Part shown: positions 6,671 to 15,063 of the stretch, in pieces
How positions within the stretch are numbered: position 1 is the stretch's first letter
How the letters are laid out: every line of letters begins with the position of its first letter
Source of the DNA: Nitrospirota bacterium
Lineage (GTDB): Bacteria > Nitrospirota > Nitrospiria > Nitrospirales > UBA8639
NCBI GenBank assembly: GCA_027623995.1
Contig: JAQBUF010000025.1
Coordinates: forward strand, 1 to 43,263
Direction: 5' to 3'
DNA: 43,263 bases
Translations under genes and position numbers: made by a program
Notes under the pieces: generated by a model
Told to the model about the DNA's origin: nothing
Database searches by the model: none
Seen by the model: only the letters and a program-made list of their open reading frames with translations

Positions 6671-7750
6671 CCAAGTGGCGAGGCCGGTCCATACGGCAGC
6701 TTGTTTACGCGTCATGTTGAAGTTTTCAATCATCAAGGTGACGGCGGGTTCGATTAAAGAGATTGACGATGTCCAAGCGGCAACGAGTAGTAAGACGAAA
6801 AAGAGGGTGCCGAATAACATCCCCCCGGACATATTGCCGAAGGCCACGGGTATGGTCTCAAAGATGAGGCTGGGCCCCGCTCCAGGTTCAAGGGCATTGG
6901 CAAAGACAATGGGGAAGATGGCCATGCCTGCAATCAGGGCAACCCCGGTATCGGCAACAGCAATCATGATGGAGGTGCTGGCGATCGAGGTCCCTTTGGG
7001 AACATACGAGCCATAAATCATTATCGTGCCCATGCCTAAACTCAGGCTAAAAAATGCTTGCCCCATGGCGGTGAGCATGCTTGTGCCAGAAAAATGGCTG
7101 AAGTCGGGCGTGAATAAAAAGGTCAGCCCTTTCATGAAGTAGCCTGTGGTCATGGCGTAGCCCACCAAAATGAGCAACAAGACAAAGAGTGCAGGCATGA
7201 GAAACACGACGGCTTTCTCCAAGCCGCTTTGGACACCTCGGGCGACGATATACATGGTAATGATCATGAATAGGGTGTGCCAGGTCACTTGAATCCAGGG
7301 ATTTCCGACAAACTCTCCAAAGAGAGTGGACGCCCCATCCCCACTGAGGCCAGAGAAACTGCCGGTGGCTGAATGGACAATATAGCCAATGGTCCACCCA
7401 CCGATGACACTATAGTAGGAAAGGATCAACATCCCGGCTAGAGTGCCTGCCCATCCGATAAGTTGCCAGCCTTGGCTTGCATTGTTTTCCGCAGCGAGGG
7501 TGCGCATGGAATTGATGGGGGTCTGTCGGCCTCGTCTGCCGAGCATCACTTCTGCCATCATCATAGGAATGCCCAAGGCCGCGACACAGAGGATATAGAC
7601 CAATACAAACGCACTGCCGCCATGGATTCCCGTGAGATAGGGAAATTTCCAAATGTTTCCCAGGCCCACGGCGGCTCCAGTGGCTGCCATAATAAAGGTC
7701 CATCGTGAGGACCATTGGCCGTGAATGGATGGTTGGTCGTTTTTCAGCAT
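6386..7750 (-). CDS. Sodium-dependent transporter, NSS/SNF family
   Basis: A 454-residue integral membrane protein of the neurotransmitter:sodium symporter family (LeuT/MhsT fold), which moves amino acids or similar solutes into the cell with sodium. Transmembrane segment 1 carries AVGLGNIWKFPY (residues 27-38), the signature for sodium and substrate binding. Further family features are GRRGRQ after TM2 and MGQAFFSLSLGMGTIMIYGSY in TM6-7. The length suits bacterial members with 11-12 segments. The ATG at 7750 lacks an obvious ribosome binding site. It is divergent from thyX over a 226-bp gap. Its last 285 bp also occur as a separate fragment at 4489-4773. The substrate cannot be told from sequence. 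Confidence 0.93.
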   Translation of the reverse strand: MLKNDQPSIHGQWSSRWTFIMAATGAAVGLGNIWKFPYLTGIHGGSAFVLVYILCVAALGIPMMMAEVMLGRRGRQTPINSMRTLAAENNASQGWQLIGWAGTLAGMLILSYYSVIGGWTIGYIVHSATGSFSGLSGDGASTLFGEFVGNPWIQVTWHTLFMIITMYIVARGVQSGLEKAVVFLMPALFVLLLILVGYAMTTGYFMKGLTFLFTPDFSHFSGTSMLTAMGQAFFSLSLGMGTIMIYGSYVPKGTSIASTSIMIAVADTGVALIAGMAIFPIVFANALEPGAGPSLIFETIPVAFGNMSGGMLFGTLFFVLLLVAAWTSSISLIEPAVTLMIENFNMTRKQAAVWTGLATWLLGFGTAFSFNIWSEVKVFDMTFFDHLDFLTSNLMLPLGGISIAIFAGWLMTKETSKAELDMNSEVGYSIWQVLIRYIAPIAVSIVLLHAIGIF

Positions 7751-7891
7751 GTCATAAGGGTCTGAAGGTTTGGCGGAGTGAGGAGAATTGATTCTTTCTC
7801 TCTTCTTCGGTGCTGGCGGCGGAGTGTATCCGTCAGCGTATGCGGTTTCAAGGGTTTTTTCTTATATGAATCGGGGTAAGGTTGGATCGAC

Positions 7892-7920
7892 TTGAGATCG
7901 AGTCCTCGGCTCATTATAGT
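7892..7920 (+). promoter_or_regulatory. Probable sigma-70 promoter for the ThyX gene
   Basis: TTGAGA (7892-7897), a 17-bp spacer, then TATAGT (7915-7920). It lies 56 bp upstream of the start codon at 7977, in the 226-bp divergent gap between the symporter and the ThyX gene. Confidence 0.55.
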
Positions 7921-7976
7921 GAATCGCTTTGAAGAGCTCTGAGAAAGCTTGGTCTATAGAAGGAGAGAATTGATAG

Positions 7977-9470
7977 ATGTCAGATGAGGAAAGACATGCT
8001 CGCCGAATAGTCGTTCTTGCCCCAATGCCTCCAGAAAAGTCGGCGTATGCCTTGGCGCGCTATAGCCGTTCCCCAGATTCTATTGAAGAGAGTTTGAAAT
8101 GGGTGCATGGGCATTCATCCGAAAAATTCTGGGAACAATTTTATTTTGCCTATGGGCATGGGTCGATTGCCGATCTTGGGCATGTCACGATTTCCCTGGA
8201 AAATATTTCTGAACTCGCGGCAATTCGTGTCGAGGACGAGCCCTTATGGGACGGGCAAGCCAAGTCCAGCCGATATCAAAATTTTGCCGTCACCGGGTGT
8301 TACATGCCCTCGAATATTGGAGGGACGGAAACCGAAGCGTTGTATCGAGGGATACTAGGAAGTTTGTTTAATCTGTATCGCACGTTCCATGACCCGCTGC
8401 AGCAGTTTCTGCGCGAGCAAGCTCCCAAGCCCGATGCCATGAAGCAGGGTGACTATGATCGAACCATTGCGGCCCGAACCTTTGATGTGACGCGATATCT
8501 TCTTCCCCTAGCCGCCAAAACGAATGTTGGCCAGGTGGTGAGCATTCGTACCCTGGAAAAGCAAATCACACGCCTTCTCTCCGCGCAGCTGCCTGAGTTG
8601 CAGATGATTGGCGATGATTTAAAGACGGCATGCGCGAAACGGCCATCTGATGTGTGGGCAGAGCTCTGTGGTAGTGATACGAGTGGGATAGAGCCTTTGG
8701 CGCCAACGCTGGCTCGGCATGCGGATGCCAATACGTATCAAGCCGAGGTGTATCGAGATCTTCAGCGTCATGCGAAGAAGGCACTAAGAAAGGCTGGCCT
8801 CGACAAACCTGAAGCCTGGGCTCATCGGAAGCAACCAGTGGATCTCCTTGAACCACATAATTTACAAGATGAGATCGTGACGACCTTACTGTATCGAGTG
8901 AGCCAAGCGCCGTATCGTAGTATTTTAGAAGTGGTGCGTGGATGGTCGGAGCAAGAGAAAGAAGATACGATCCAGGTGGCCTATCGGAATCGTGGCCCCT
9001 ACGATGAGCTCATCAAAGAGTTTCGCTGTGGCTATCCTTTAATCTTCGATGTGCTTATGGACATCGGAGGGTGGCGAGATATGCATCGCCACCGTCGGTG
9101 CCAGCAAGTGCAGCAAAATTTTACCACGGTGCATGGCTATGATATTCCTCAGCCACTGGTTGATGCCGGGTTGGATCGAGACTATCAATTGGCCATGGAT
9201 GCCGTAAAACAAGACATTGAAAAATTGCGCGGGGTGGATCAGGAAGCGTCCATCTATGCTTTGCCGTTTGGGTTCAAGGTGCGATGTCTGTTTAAAATGG
9301 ACTTTGCCGAGGCCGAGTATATTTCGCAGCTACGGTCCGGAGTGAAAGGCCATTGGTCGTATCGAACAATTGCATGGTTGATGAAACAACAGGTGACGGA
9401 GCAATATCCCTACTTAGGGGAGCTAATTCAAGCGACGCCTCCGGATGTAGAAGATACTTTGAAACGGTAA
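7977..9470 (+). CDS. thyX: FAD-dependent thymidylate synthase, tandem-domain (double ThyX) form
   Basis: A 497-residue protein, about twice the length of classical ThyX, with AAGGAGAG upstream. ThyX makes dTMP from dUMP using FAD, NADPH and methylene-tetrahydrofolate. The N-terminal half has FAYGHGSIADLGHVTISLEN (about 57-76), matching the ThyX 'HxS...H' region, and ends its core with S-S-R-Y (97-100), but the RHR triad expected just before it is replaced by I-R-V-E-D-E. The C-terminal half has the reverse: M-H-R-H-R-R (R371-H372-R373) is kept, but the following S-x-R-Y is missing. Long ThyX-annotated proteins of this kind are known, but whether they make dTMP is not shown by sequence. The half-motif pattern suggests the two domains share an active site. 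Confidence 0.75.
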   Translation: MSDEERHARRIVVLAPMPPEKSAYALARYSRSPDSIEESLKWVHGHSSEKFWEQFYFAYGHGSIADLGHVTISLENISELAAIRVEDEPLWDGQAKSSRYQNFAVTGCYMPSNIGGTETEALYRGILGSLFNLYRTFHDPLQQFLREQAPKPDAMKQGDYDRTIAARTFDVTRYLLPLAAKTNVGQVVSIRTLEKQITRLLSAQLPELQMIGDDLKTACAKRPSDVWAELCGSDTSGIEPLAPTLARHADANTYQAEVYRDLQRHAKKALRKAGLDKPEAWAHRKQPVDLLEPHNLQDEIVTTLLYRVSQAPYRSILEVVRGWSEQEKEDTIQVAYRNRGPYDELIKEFRCGYPLIFDVLMDIGGWRDMHRHRRCQQVQQNFTTVHGYDIPQPLVDAGLDRDYQLAMDAVKQDIEKLRGVDQEASIYALPFGFKVRCLFKMDFAEAEYISQLRSGVKGHWSYRTIAWLMKQQVTEQYPYLGELIQATPPDVEDTLKR

Positions 9471-9518
9471 TGTGCCTGGTGGTCCCACAAACATTCGTAC
9501 ACGAAACAAGAGCACAAC

Positions 9519-10544
9519 ATGTCTGACATAAATACAGTCGAACGCGCGATTATTCAGGGTGATTGGGATACCGCTTGGGACTCTGCCACGGAATGGTCAC
9601 AGTCAGAGTCTGTTGGCCCCTGCGCATTTTTTGCGCTCAATGTGGTGCATCTCCTGAAGGCGGAATTTGCGCTTGCCTGGAAAATGCATGCCAAGTCCCT
9701 GCACGAAGAAGAGGATATCAAGCAGGTGCGGGTCTGGGTCGATCGTCTTTCGGAAGAACATCCCAACGAAGGCTATGTCCATTTATTTCGTGGCTTGTTT
9801 CTCGCCCAATCCGGGCAATCCGAACAGTCGCTGGAAAGTTACAAGGAAGCCACGCGTCTCTTGCCGGAATCACCATTTCCCTACTTTTTCTCGGCTCAGA
9901 TCTATCAATGGATGCGGAAGACCGATCTTGTGATCAAAGCCTATCGGCAGGCGGTGAAGTTGGATCCAAACTATATTGCCGCGCGATTAAACTTAGGCGT
10001 GGCCTATCAAGAGCATGGTCAGTTAGAAGCGGCCATCCCGCAATATCGTGAAATCATTAAATTACGACCTGAAGAGACGTTGGGCCATAGTAATTTGGCC
10101 TGTGCTCTAGCCGAACAAGGGAAAATTGATGCGGCCATCAAGGAATACAAAACAGCTTTGGAGCTGAATCCTCACGATGCCGAATTGCATTTTGCCCTCG
10201 CAGGGGTGTTTGAGCAAAAAGGACGAGGGGATATGGCTTTTCGTGAATACAAGGAATCCCTACGCTTGAAACCGGACCTGGCATCTGCCGCCACGGCAGT
10301 TGGTTGGATATTAATCGAGAAAGGCAAGGTGGACGAGGCGCTCGATTATTTCAGCCAAGCCATTAAATTCAATCCCGAAGATGCTCAAGCAACCTTTGGC
10401 GTGGGACGGGTCTATGACTTGAAGCGGATGCCTGATATGGCAGGAACGCATTATCAAGATGCGTTGCGGTTAGAAAAAGACCCAACGAAGAAAACGGCAA
10501 TTTTGAATTTTATCGATAAGATTCTCGGAGGCTATCACGATTAG
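9519..10544 (+). CDS. Tetratricopeptide repeat protein
   Basis: A 341-residue soluble protein made mostly of TPR units from about residue 85 to the end, for example LDPNYIAARLNLGVAYQEHG, then LRPEETLGHSNLACALAEQG and LNPHDAELHFALAGVFEQKG, at the usual 34-residue spacing. The N-terminal 80 residues are helical and TPR-like but degenerate. No signal peptide or membrane segment is present, so it should work in the cytoplasm as a protein-protein scaffold; the partner is unknown. It follows thyX after 48 bp on the same strand. The ribosome binding site is weak. The stop codon TAG sits in the loop of a perfect 8-bp hairpin (ATCACGAT-TAG-ATCGTGAT, 10534-10552). Confidence 0.88.
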   Translation: MSDINTVERAIIQGDWDTAWDSATEWSQSESVGPCAFFALNVVHLLKAEFALAWKMHAKSLHEEEDIKQVRVWVDRLSEEHPNEGYVHLFRGLFLAQSGQSEQSLESYKEATRLLPESPFPYFFSAQIYQWMRKTDLVIKAYRQAVKLDPNYIAARLNLGVAYQEHGQLEAAIPQYREIIKLRPEETLGHSNLACALAEQGKIDAAIKEYKTALELNPHDAELHFALAGVFEQKGRGDMAFREYKESLRLKPDLASAATAVGWILIEKGKVDEALDYFSQAIKFNPEDAQATFGVGRVYDLKRMPDMAGTHYQDALRLEKDPTKKTAILNFIDKILGGYHD

Positions 10545-10553
10545 ATCGTGATG

Positions 10554-10666
10554 CGTAAAGCGTTAGGCGTGATGCGAAAGGAAACGAAAGTTCATGAGGA
10601 ATGTGTCCTGGAAGGGGACAACTTTTTTTACGCTTCACGCATGACGGATCACGCGTTACGTTTTTT
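10554..10666 (+). terminator. Long imperfect inverted repeat ending in T6, possible terminator
   Basis: The arm 10554-10576 (CGTAAAGCGTTAGGCGTGATG...) pairs with 10638-10660 at 18 of 23 positions, and the right arm is followed at once by TTTTTT (10661-10666). It comes directly after the TPR gene and reaches the stop codon of the convergent small gene. The CGTGATGCG-type words resemble dispersed intergenic repeats, so it may be a repeat element that also terminates. Confidence 0.45.
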
Positions 10667-10934
10667 AGACTTCTAAGATCCACTGTCGAAGCAGCGTAAT
10701 TTGTTTAGGAGGGTCGCCGATCTTCCCGAGCTCGGCTTTCACTTGCTCTCTCAGATAAGACGAGTAGCCCACGCGATCCAGAAAAAATTCGAGTAACTTG
10801 TCGCCCAAGATTGCGCTTTGCTTTTTGAGCTCCTCAACATCCTCATCGCTAATCGGCACGTACGTGCTGCCAATGTGCAATAGGACCTTATAATAGTCGC
10901 CCTCTCCCCGCCGTTCGAATCGTATTCCGTCCAT
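10665..10934 (-). CDS. Small hypothetical protein (89 aa)
   Basis: A minus-strand gene with a strong ribosome binding site (AGAGGAGAA just before the ATG at 10934-10932). The acidic, soluble product starts MDGIRFERRGEGDYYKVLLH, has a strand-like region (IGSTYVPISDEDVEELKK) and then helices ending LLRQWILEV. There is no signal peptide or recognised domain. It converges on the TPR gene, from which it is separated by the inverted-repeat terminator. Coding status is supported by the ribosome binding site and composition; the function is unknown. Confidence 0.7.
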   Translation of the reverse strand: MDGIRFERRGEGDYYKVLLHIGSTYVPISDEDVEELKKQSAILGDKLLEFFLDRVGYSSYLREQVKAELGKIGDPPKQITLLRQWILEV

Positions 10935-11370
10935 AATTCTCCTCTACGAACCTGACCAATTTGGCTAGCGGTTTGAATTGTATGCAAAGCGGTTGGGGGA
11001 AGACAAGGGAGACTGTGGGAAGACACTGCCAATACAGGCAGTGCCTTCCTTTAAAAACTTAACCTACCGTTATCCCAACAGGCCTTCTTAATTATTGAAT
11101 TGCTCGCATTTCGTGTGGTGAATATTTATAGGTGGGGTTTCGCCCCCACACGACGAGTCACTTTTGTTTCGGCAAAAAGGACCAAAACCATTTCTGCCCG
11201 TGCGCGGCCCCTCCGACCCTGCTCAAGGCAGCAGAATCTCCGGGGGGCCTCCGCCTCCGTCCCGAATCAAGATGGCTCAGAAACTTGCTGCGCTCAGACA
11301 GTCTTCTCCAGAAAAGTCGATTCGGGATGGAGGCTCCGCCGTGCCCAACGCAGGGAACTGCGATTCCCCC
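10935..11370. repeat. Intergenic region with a dispersed-repeat-like block (about 11108-11340)
   Basis: No real gene is supported, although three overlapping + frames are open (a sign of low stop-codon density, not coding). The block has nested inverted repeats: TCGTGTGG (11111-11118) with CCACACGA (11146-11153), GTGGGG with CCCCAC inside it, CTTTT/AAAAAG around 11161-11181, and CCTCCGTCCCGAATC (11254-11268) with GATTCGGGATGGAGG (11319-11333, one mismatch). Sequences of this style (a CACTTTTGTTTCGGCAAAA-like core, then a CTTGCTGCGCTCAGACAG-like stretch) recur between genes in many bacterial genomes. Confidence 0.5.
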
Positions 11371-11410
11371 AAAAAAAACGAGCCCCGCACCAATTGGTGT
11401 GGAGCTTGTT
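11371..11410 (-). terminator. Rho-independent terminator of the DUF4160-DUF2442 pair
   Basis: Read on the minus strand, AACAAGCTCCACACC-AATT-GGTGCGGGGCTCGTT forms a 15-17-bp stem with three non-Watson-Crick positions and is followed by a run of T residues (the A8 run at 11371-11378 on the + strand). It lies 17 bp beyond the stop codon of the DUF2442 gene. Confidence 0.85.
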
Positions 11411-11426
11411 GGTAGGGATTTACGTG

Positions 11427-11687
11427 TTAACCCACTGAGGTGGGTTGGGTGGTGGGAACACCAATGTCATACAAGAAGTCGGGAGAGATATCAGCTCCGT
11501 TGTCCCACACAATCGTATCTAATTCTGGGTGCACACGAACGGTCTGAAAATAGGTGAGGTCTTTCAAGGGCTCAAAGATTTCCCCATCAAGATAATTGGC
11601 TAAATTGACGAGTCTCGTGCTGCTATCTTCAAAAGATAACAATAATTTGAAGTCTGAGATATATTGAACAGTTTTCACGAAGTGCAT
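11427..11687 (-). CDS. DUF2442 domain protein
   Basis: An 86-residue protein with a good ribosome binding site (AGGAGAA before the ATG at 11687). The text VKTVQYISDFKLLLSFEDSSTRLVNLANYL followed by FEPLKDLTYFQTVRVHPELDTIVWDNGADISPDFLYDIG is typical of DUF2442: a small beta-rich domain with the F-x-x-V-x-V-x-x-x-x-x-x-I-x-W-x-x-G-x-D-I core. Function is not established. DUF2442 proteins are often encoded next to a DUF4160 protein, as here (10-bp gap), and such pairs have been suspected to be toxin-antitoxin-like modules. Both genes end at a shared strong terminator. Confidence 0.85.
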   Translation of the reverse strand: MHFVKTVQYISDFKLLLSFEDSSTRLVNLANYLDGEIFEPLKDLTYFQTVRVHPELDTIVWDNGADISPDFLYDIGVPTTQPTSVG

Positions 11688-11697
11688 GGGGGTTCTC

Positions 11698-11958
11698 CTA
11701 GTCTAAGGGCGCGATGGCGTGTAGCGGTTTTTTTGCCACGGCCAGATTCCAGTTTGCCACTAACTCCTCCCGATGTTCAAATGCCCATTCTAACACCATG
11801 GCAATTACTCGTTTAGGCAAATGCCCCTCAATAAGCTTCAGATCCGTAATAGAAAACACGCCGGTTTGGCCACTATACTTTGCATGGAAATGCGGCTCTC
11901 CATGTTCCCGAAAATAGATAGCAATCACAATTCCAAAAAACCTGGAAATTTCAGGCAT
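11698..11958 (-). CDS. DUF4160 domain protein
   Basis: An 86-residue protein with the DUF4160 hallmark MPEISRFFGIVIAIYFREHGEPHFHAKY: a strand-turn-strand with the conserved E-H-x-x-P-H-F-H-A segment, then the LIEGHLPKRVIAMVLEWAFEHREELVANW helix region. The H-x-x-P-H-F-H cluster looks like a metal or catalytic site, though no activity is proven for the family. It is the first gene of the pair with DUF2442. No strong ribosome binding site is seen before the ATG at 11958. Confidence 0.87.
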   Translation of the reverse strand: MPEISRFFGIVIAIYFREHGEPHFHAKYSGQTGVFSITDLKLIEGHLPKRVIAMVLEWAFEHREELVANWNLAVAKKPLHAIAPLD

Positions 11959-12361
11959 GTTGATTCCAGCGTTTCAGTGAAAACAATTGAAGAATGGGAA
12001 ACGGTCCTAAAGTCACATCTAAGCTAGAATTTAATAAAAAAACAAGTCTTGCACGGTGGGCTCTGCCCACTCTACCAAATCTTAACATTTGCCCAACGCA
12101 AGTTACGTAATTTCACTGTATTCCTTGACCCTCAATAGGACGTAGTGGTAGCGTAGGATCCTTCCAAACTTCATCGTGAACACGACACCCTGATCTCCCA
12201 GTTCCACAGGCCGAATACGGGGAAGAATATTTTGATCAAAGGGCGTTTTTTGTGCTTGAGGCCGCCAGTCGGCATTCCTGACGATGGGGATGAGATTTGG
12301 GTGTAAAACAAGAGTCCCTTGGAATAAACAGATTTTTTTAAGATAACGGGAGAGTGAGTTA
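11959..12361. other. Intergenic region upstream of serC
   Basis: Contains a perfect small palindrome GTGGGC-TCT-GCCCAC (12056-12070), a type of sequence often scattered in intergenic DNA, and a stretch (12103-12340) that is open on the minus strand without a usable start. The serC promoter must lie here, but no box of convincing quality stands out. GGGAG at 12348-12352 is a plausible ribosome binding site for serC. Confidence 0.45.
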
Positions 12362-13444
12362 ATGGCCAGAAAATATAATTTTAGTGCTGGCCCGGCCATG
12401 TTGCCGGAAGCCGTGTTAAAGCAGGCGCAGGAAGAATTGCCGGATTGGCATGGCGCTGGTGCCTCGATTATGGAAATGAGCCACCGGGGCAAAGAGTTTG
12501 TGTCGGTTCATGCCGAGGCGGAAAAAGATGTCCGGGAATTGTTAGGCGTCCCAGACAATTATAAGGTGCTCTTTTTGCAGGGTGGGGCCACTGCCCAATT
12601 CGCTACGATTCCAATGAATTTGCTGCGCGGGAAGACCAAAGCCGATTATATTTTGACGGGTTCTTGGGGCAAAAAGGCCATTAGCGAAGCCAAAAAATAT
12701 TGCACGGTGAATGTGGCGGCCTCGTCTGAAGGTGAGAAGTTTTCCGCGATCCCGCCAATGGCAAGTTGGTCTTTGAGTGAAGATGCGGCGTATGTTCACT
12801 ACACGCCCAATGAAACGATTGAAGGCGTAGAATTTCATTGGGTCCCGGATACCGGGACGGTGCCCCTCGTGGCAGATTTTTCCTCGACCATTTTGTCCCG
12901 CCCGATTGATGTGAGTAAGTTTGGTCTGATTTACGCTGGTGCGCAAAAGAATATCGGTCCAGCCGGTCTGACGTTAGTGATTGTGCGGGATGATCTGATT
13001 GGCCATGCGTTGCCCATTACGCCAAGTGCGTTCGATTATGCGAAGCAAGCCGAAGCGGATTCAATGTTAAATACGCCACCGACTTATGGGATCTATCTTG
13101 CGGGATTGGTATTTAAATGGCTAAAAGCCCAAGGTGGCCTTTCTGCTATGGGCAAGGTCAATGAGCGGAAGGCTCAAAAGTTATACTCGGCTATTGATAC
13201 TTCTAGCTTTTATAGCAATCCTGTGGAAGAATCCTCACGGTCTTGGATGAATGTGACGTTTATCCTAGCCAATGCGGAATTAGATAAAGAGTTTTTGGCA
13301 GGTGCGGAGGCAGCTGGGCTGACCACGCTGCAAGGACATCGTTCGGTGGGCGGGATGCGGGCGAGTATTTATAACGCGATGCCCGAAGCTGGTGTGGATG
13401 CGCTCATTGCGTATATGACAGATTTTGAAAAACGGAAAGCGTAG
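12362..13444 (+). CDS. serC: Phosphoserine aminotransferase
   Basis: A 360-residue PLP enzyme that converts 3-phosphohydroxypyruvate and glutamate to phosphoserine, the second step of serine synthesis; it also acts on the homologous B6-pathway intermediate in some bacteria. The N-terminus [20 protein letters not shown] and the segment [11 protein letters not shown] are signatures of SerC. The PLP-binding lysine is K196 in [20 protein letters not shown]. The C-terminus [20 protein letters not shown] is the family substrate-binding end. The length is standard. serA follows after 10 bp, making a serC-serA operon. Confidence 0.97.
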   Translation: MARKYNFSAGPAMLPEAVLKQAQEELPDWHGAGASIMEMSHRGKEFVSVHAEAEKDVRELLGVPDNYKVLFLQGGATAQFATIPMNLLRGKTKADYILTGSWGKKAISEAKKYCTVNVAASSEGEKFSAIPPMASWSLSEDAAYVHYTPNETIEGVEFHWVPDTGTVPLVADFSSTILSRPIDVSKFGLIYAGAQKNIGPAGLTLVIVRDDLIGHALPITPSAFDYAKQAEADSMLNTPPTYGIYLAGLVFKWLKAQGGLSAMGKVNERKAQKLYSAIDTSSFYSNPVEESSRSWMNVTFILANAELDKEFLAGAEAAGLTTLQGHRSVGGMRASIYNAMPEAGVDALIAYMTDFEKRKA

Positions 13445-13454
13445 GGAATTTCTC

Positions 13455-15047
13455 ATGAAGATTCTGATTAGTGATAATTTATCGACGCGTGGCGTAGAAG
13501 TCCTGCAACAAGCCGGCTATACGGCTGATGTGAAAACCAAGTTGAGCAAGGAAGAATTGCTCGAAGAAATCAAAAACTATGATGGCATCATTGTGCGGTC
13601 TGCGACCAAAGTCACGGCGGAGGTGATTGAGGCTGGGACTCAGTTGAAGATCATCGGCCGGGCAGGATCGGGATTGGACAATGTCGATAAAGAGGCCGCG
13701 ACGCGTCGAGGCATTGTCGTCATGAATACCCCCGGCGGCAATACGATCACGACAGCTGAACATACCATTGCGATGCTGGTCGCGATGAGTCGAAAAATTC
13801 CACAAGCCACGGCTTCAACCAAAGCCGGCAAGTGGGAAAAGAGTAAATTCATGGGCACAGAGTTATATAACAAGACTCTCGGCCTTGTGGGGTTGGGACA
13901 AATTGGAACCGTGGTCACGAAATTGGCGCAAGGGTTGTCCATGAACGTGATTGGTTATGATCCGTTCCTTGCCCCTGAGCGGGCGAAAGAAATGGGTATA
14001 GAACTGGTAGAGCTTCCTGAACTCTTTCGGCGGGCAGATTTTATTTCCGTGCATACTCCGCTGACGAATGAAACCCGATCGATCATTAACACCGCTGCGA
14101 TTCAACAAATGAAAGATGGTGTGATGATCATCAATTGTGCACGTGGTGGGATCGTCAATGAGCAAGACTTGTTTGAGGCCTTGACAAGCAATAAAGTGGC
14201 CTCCGCTGCCTTTGACGTGTTTGAGGAAGAGCCGGTGAAGGCTGACCATCCGTTACTGACGTTGGATAATTTTATTTGCACTCCCCATATCGGTGCCTCG
14301 ACTGAAGAAGCTCAAGAAAATGTGGCCGTGGCCATTGCTGAGCAGTTCGTCGATTATTTTAAAAAAGGTGTGGCTCGTGGGGCGGTGAATATTCCTTCAG
14401 TTCCCCCAGAAGCCCTTCCTCAGTTGCAACCCTATTTGGGTTTAGCTGAACGGATGGGATTGTTTCAGACCCAGCTGATCGATGGTGGCATGGAATCGGT
14501 GACGGTCGAGTATTGTGGTGAGGTGGCTAATTTATCCGTGGCTCCCTTGACTGTGGCGGTGCTCAAGGGCTTGTTCGCTCCAATTTTGGAAAGCGTGGTC
14601 AATACCGTCAATGCTCCATTTATTGCTAAAAAGCGTGGCATCGAAGTGAAAGAGATTAAGGGTAGTGATGCGGGGGAATATACCAGCCTCATTCGCCTCC
14701 ATGTGCAGGCCGGCAAGCAAACTCATACGTTGTCCGGTACGTTGTACCATAAAAAAGATCCTCGTATTGTCGAGAGTAATGCCTATCCTGTTGAGGTCAT
14801 TCCCGAAGGCTATATGTTGCTGATCTACAATATCGATCGGCCAGGAGTCATTGGAATCGTGGGGCGGATACTTGGGGAGCAAGATGTGAATATTGCCCGC
14901 ATGCAATGTGCTCGTGCGAACAAAGGGGAAAATGCCTTGCTCATCATTGGGCTGGATGGCCCGCCATCCCCTCAAGTGCTTGAAGCCTTGAAGCAAGAAA
15001 AAGATATTTTATCCGTCCGCCTGGTTGATCTGAACCGGGGACAGTAA
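13455..15047 (+). CDS. serA: D-3-phosphoglycerate dehydrogenase, long ACT-domain form
   Basis: A 530-residue enzyme that oxidises 3-phosphoglycerate with NAD, the first step of serine synthesis. The start is the ATG at 13455 (MKILISDNLSTRGVEVLQQ) with AGGGA upstream; the open frame begins further left but inside serC. The NAD-binding motif G-L-V-G-L-G-Q-I-G is at 143-151, followed by CARGGIVNE and HIGASTEEAQENVA with catalytic Arg and His. After about residue 315 come the allosteric-substrate-binding domain and a C-terminal ACT domain (LLIYNIDRPGVIGIVGRILG), typical of the type regulated by serine. It is next to serC, so both steps are made together. Confidence 0.97.
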   Translation: MKILISDNLSTRGVEVLQQAGYTADVKTKLSKEELLEEIKNYDGIIVRSATKVTAEVIEAGTQLKIIGRAGSGLDNVDKEAATRRGIVVMNTPGGNTITTAEHTIAMLVAMSRKIPQATASTKAGKWEKSKFMGTELYNKTLGLVGLGQIGTVVTKLAQGLSMNVIGYDPFLAPERAKEMGIELVELPELFRRADFISVHTPLTNETRSIINTAAIQQMKDGVMIINCARGGIVNEQDLFEALTSNKVASAAFDVFEEEPVKADHPLLTLDNFICTPHIGASTEEAQENVAVAIAEQFVDYFKKGVARGAVNIPSVPPEALPQLQPYLGLAERMGLFQTQLIDGGMESVTVEYCGEVANLSVAPLTVAVLKGLFAPILESVVNTVNAPFIAKKRGIEVKEIKGSDAGEYTSLIRLHVQAGKQTHTLSGTLYHKKDPRIVESNAYPVEVIPEGYMLLIYNIDRPGVIGIVGRILGEQDVNIARMQCARANKGENALLIIGLDGPPSPQVLEALKQEKDILSVRLVDLNRGQ

Positions 15048-15063
15048 CCGACTGATACGTTCC

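Noticed and set aside
6621-7016. Plus-strand frame of 131 codons antisense to the symporter
   Set aside because: A shadow of the intact transporter gene, which has full family support on the other strand.
11100-11557. Three overlapping plus-strand frames (112, 141 and 83 codons)
   Set aside because: They lie in a repeat-like block, all frames are open together, and the longest runs antisense into the DUF2442 gene.
12103-12492. Minus-strand frame of 129 codons across the serC start
   Set aside because: Its only start lies inside serC; the part outside serC has no ATG, GTG or TTG start in frame. The outer part looks somewhat protein-like, so a gene remnant is possible, but I cannot support it.
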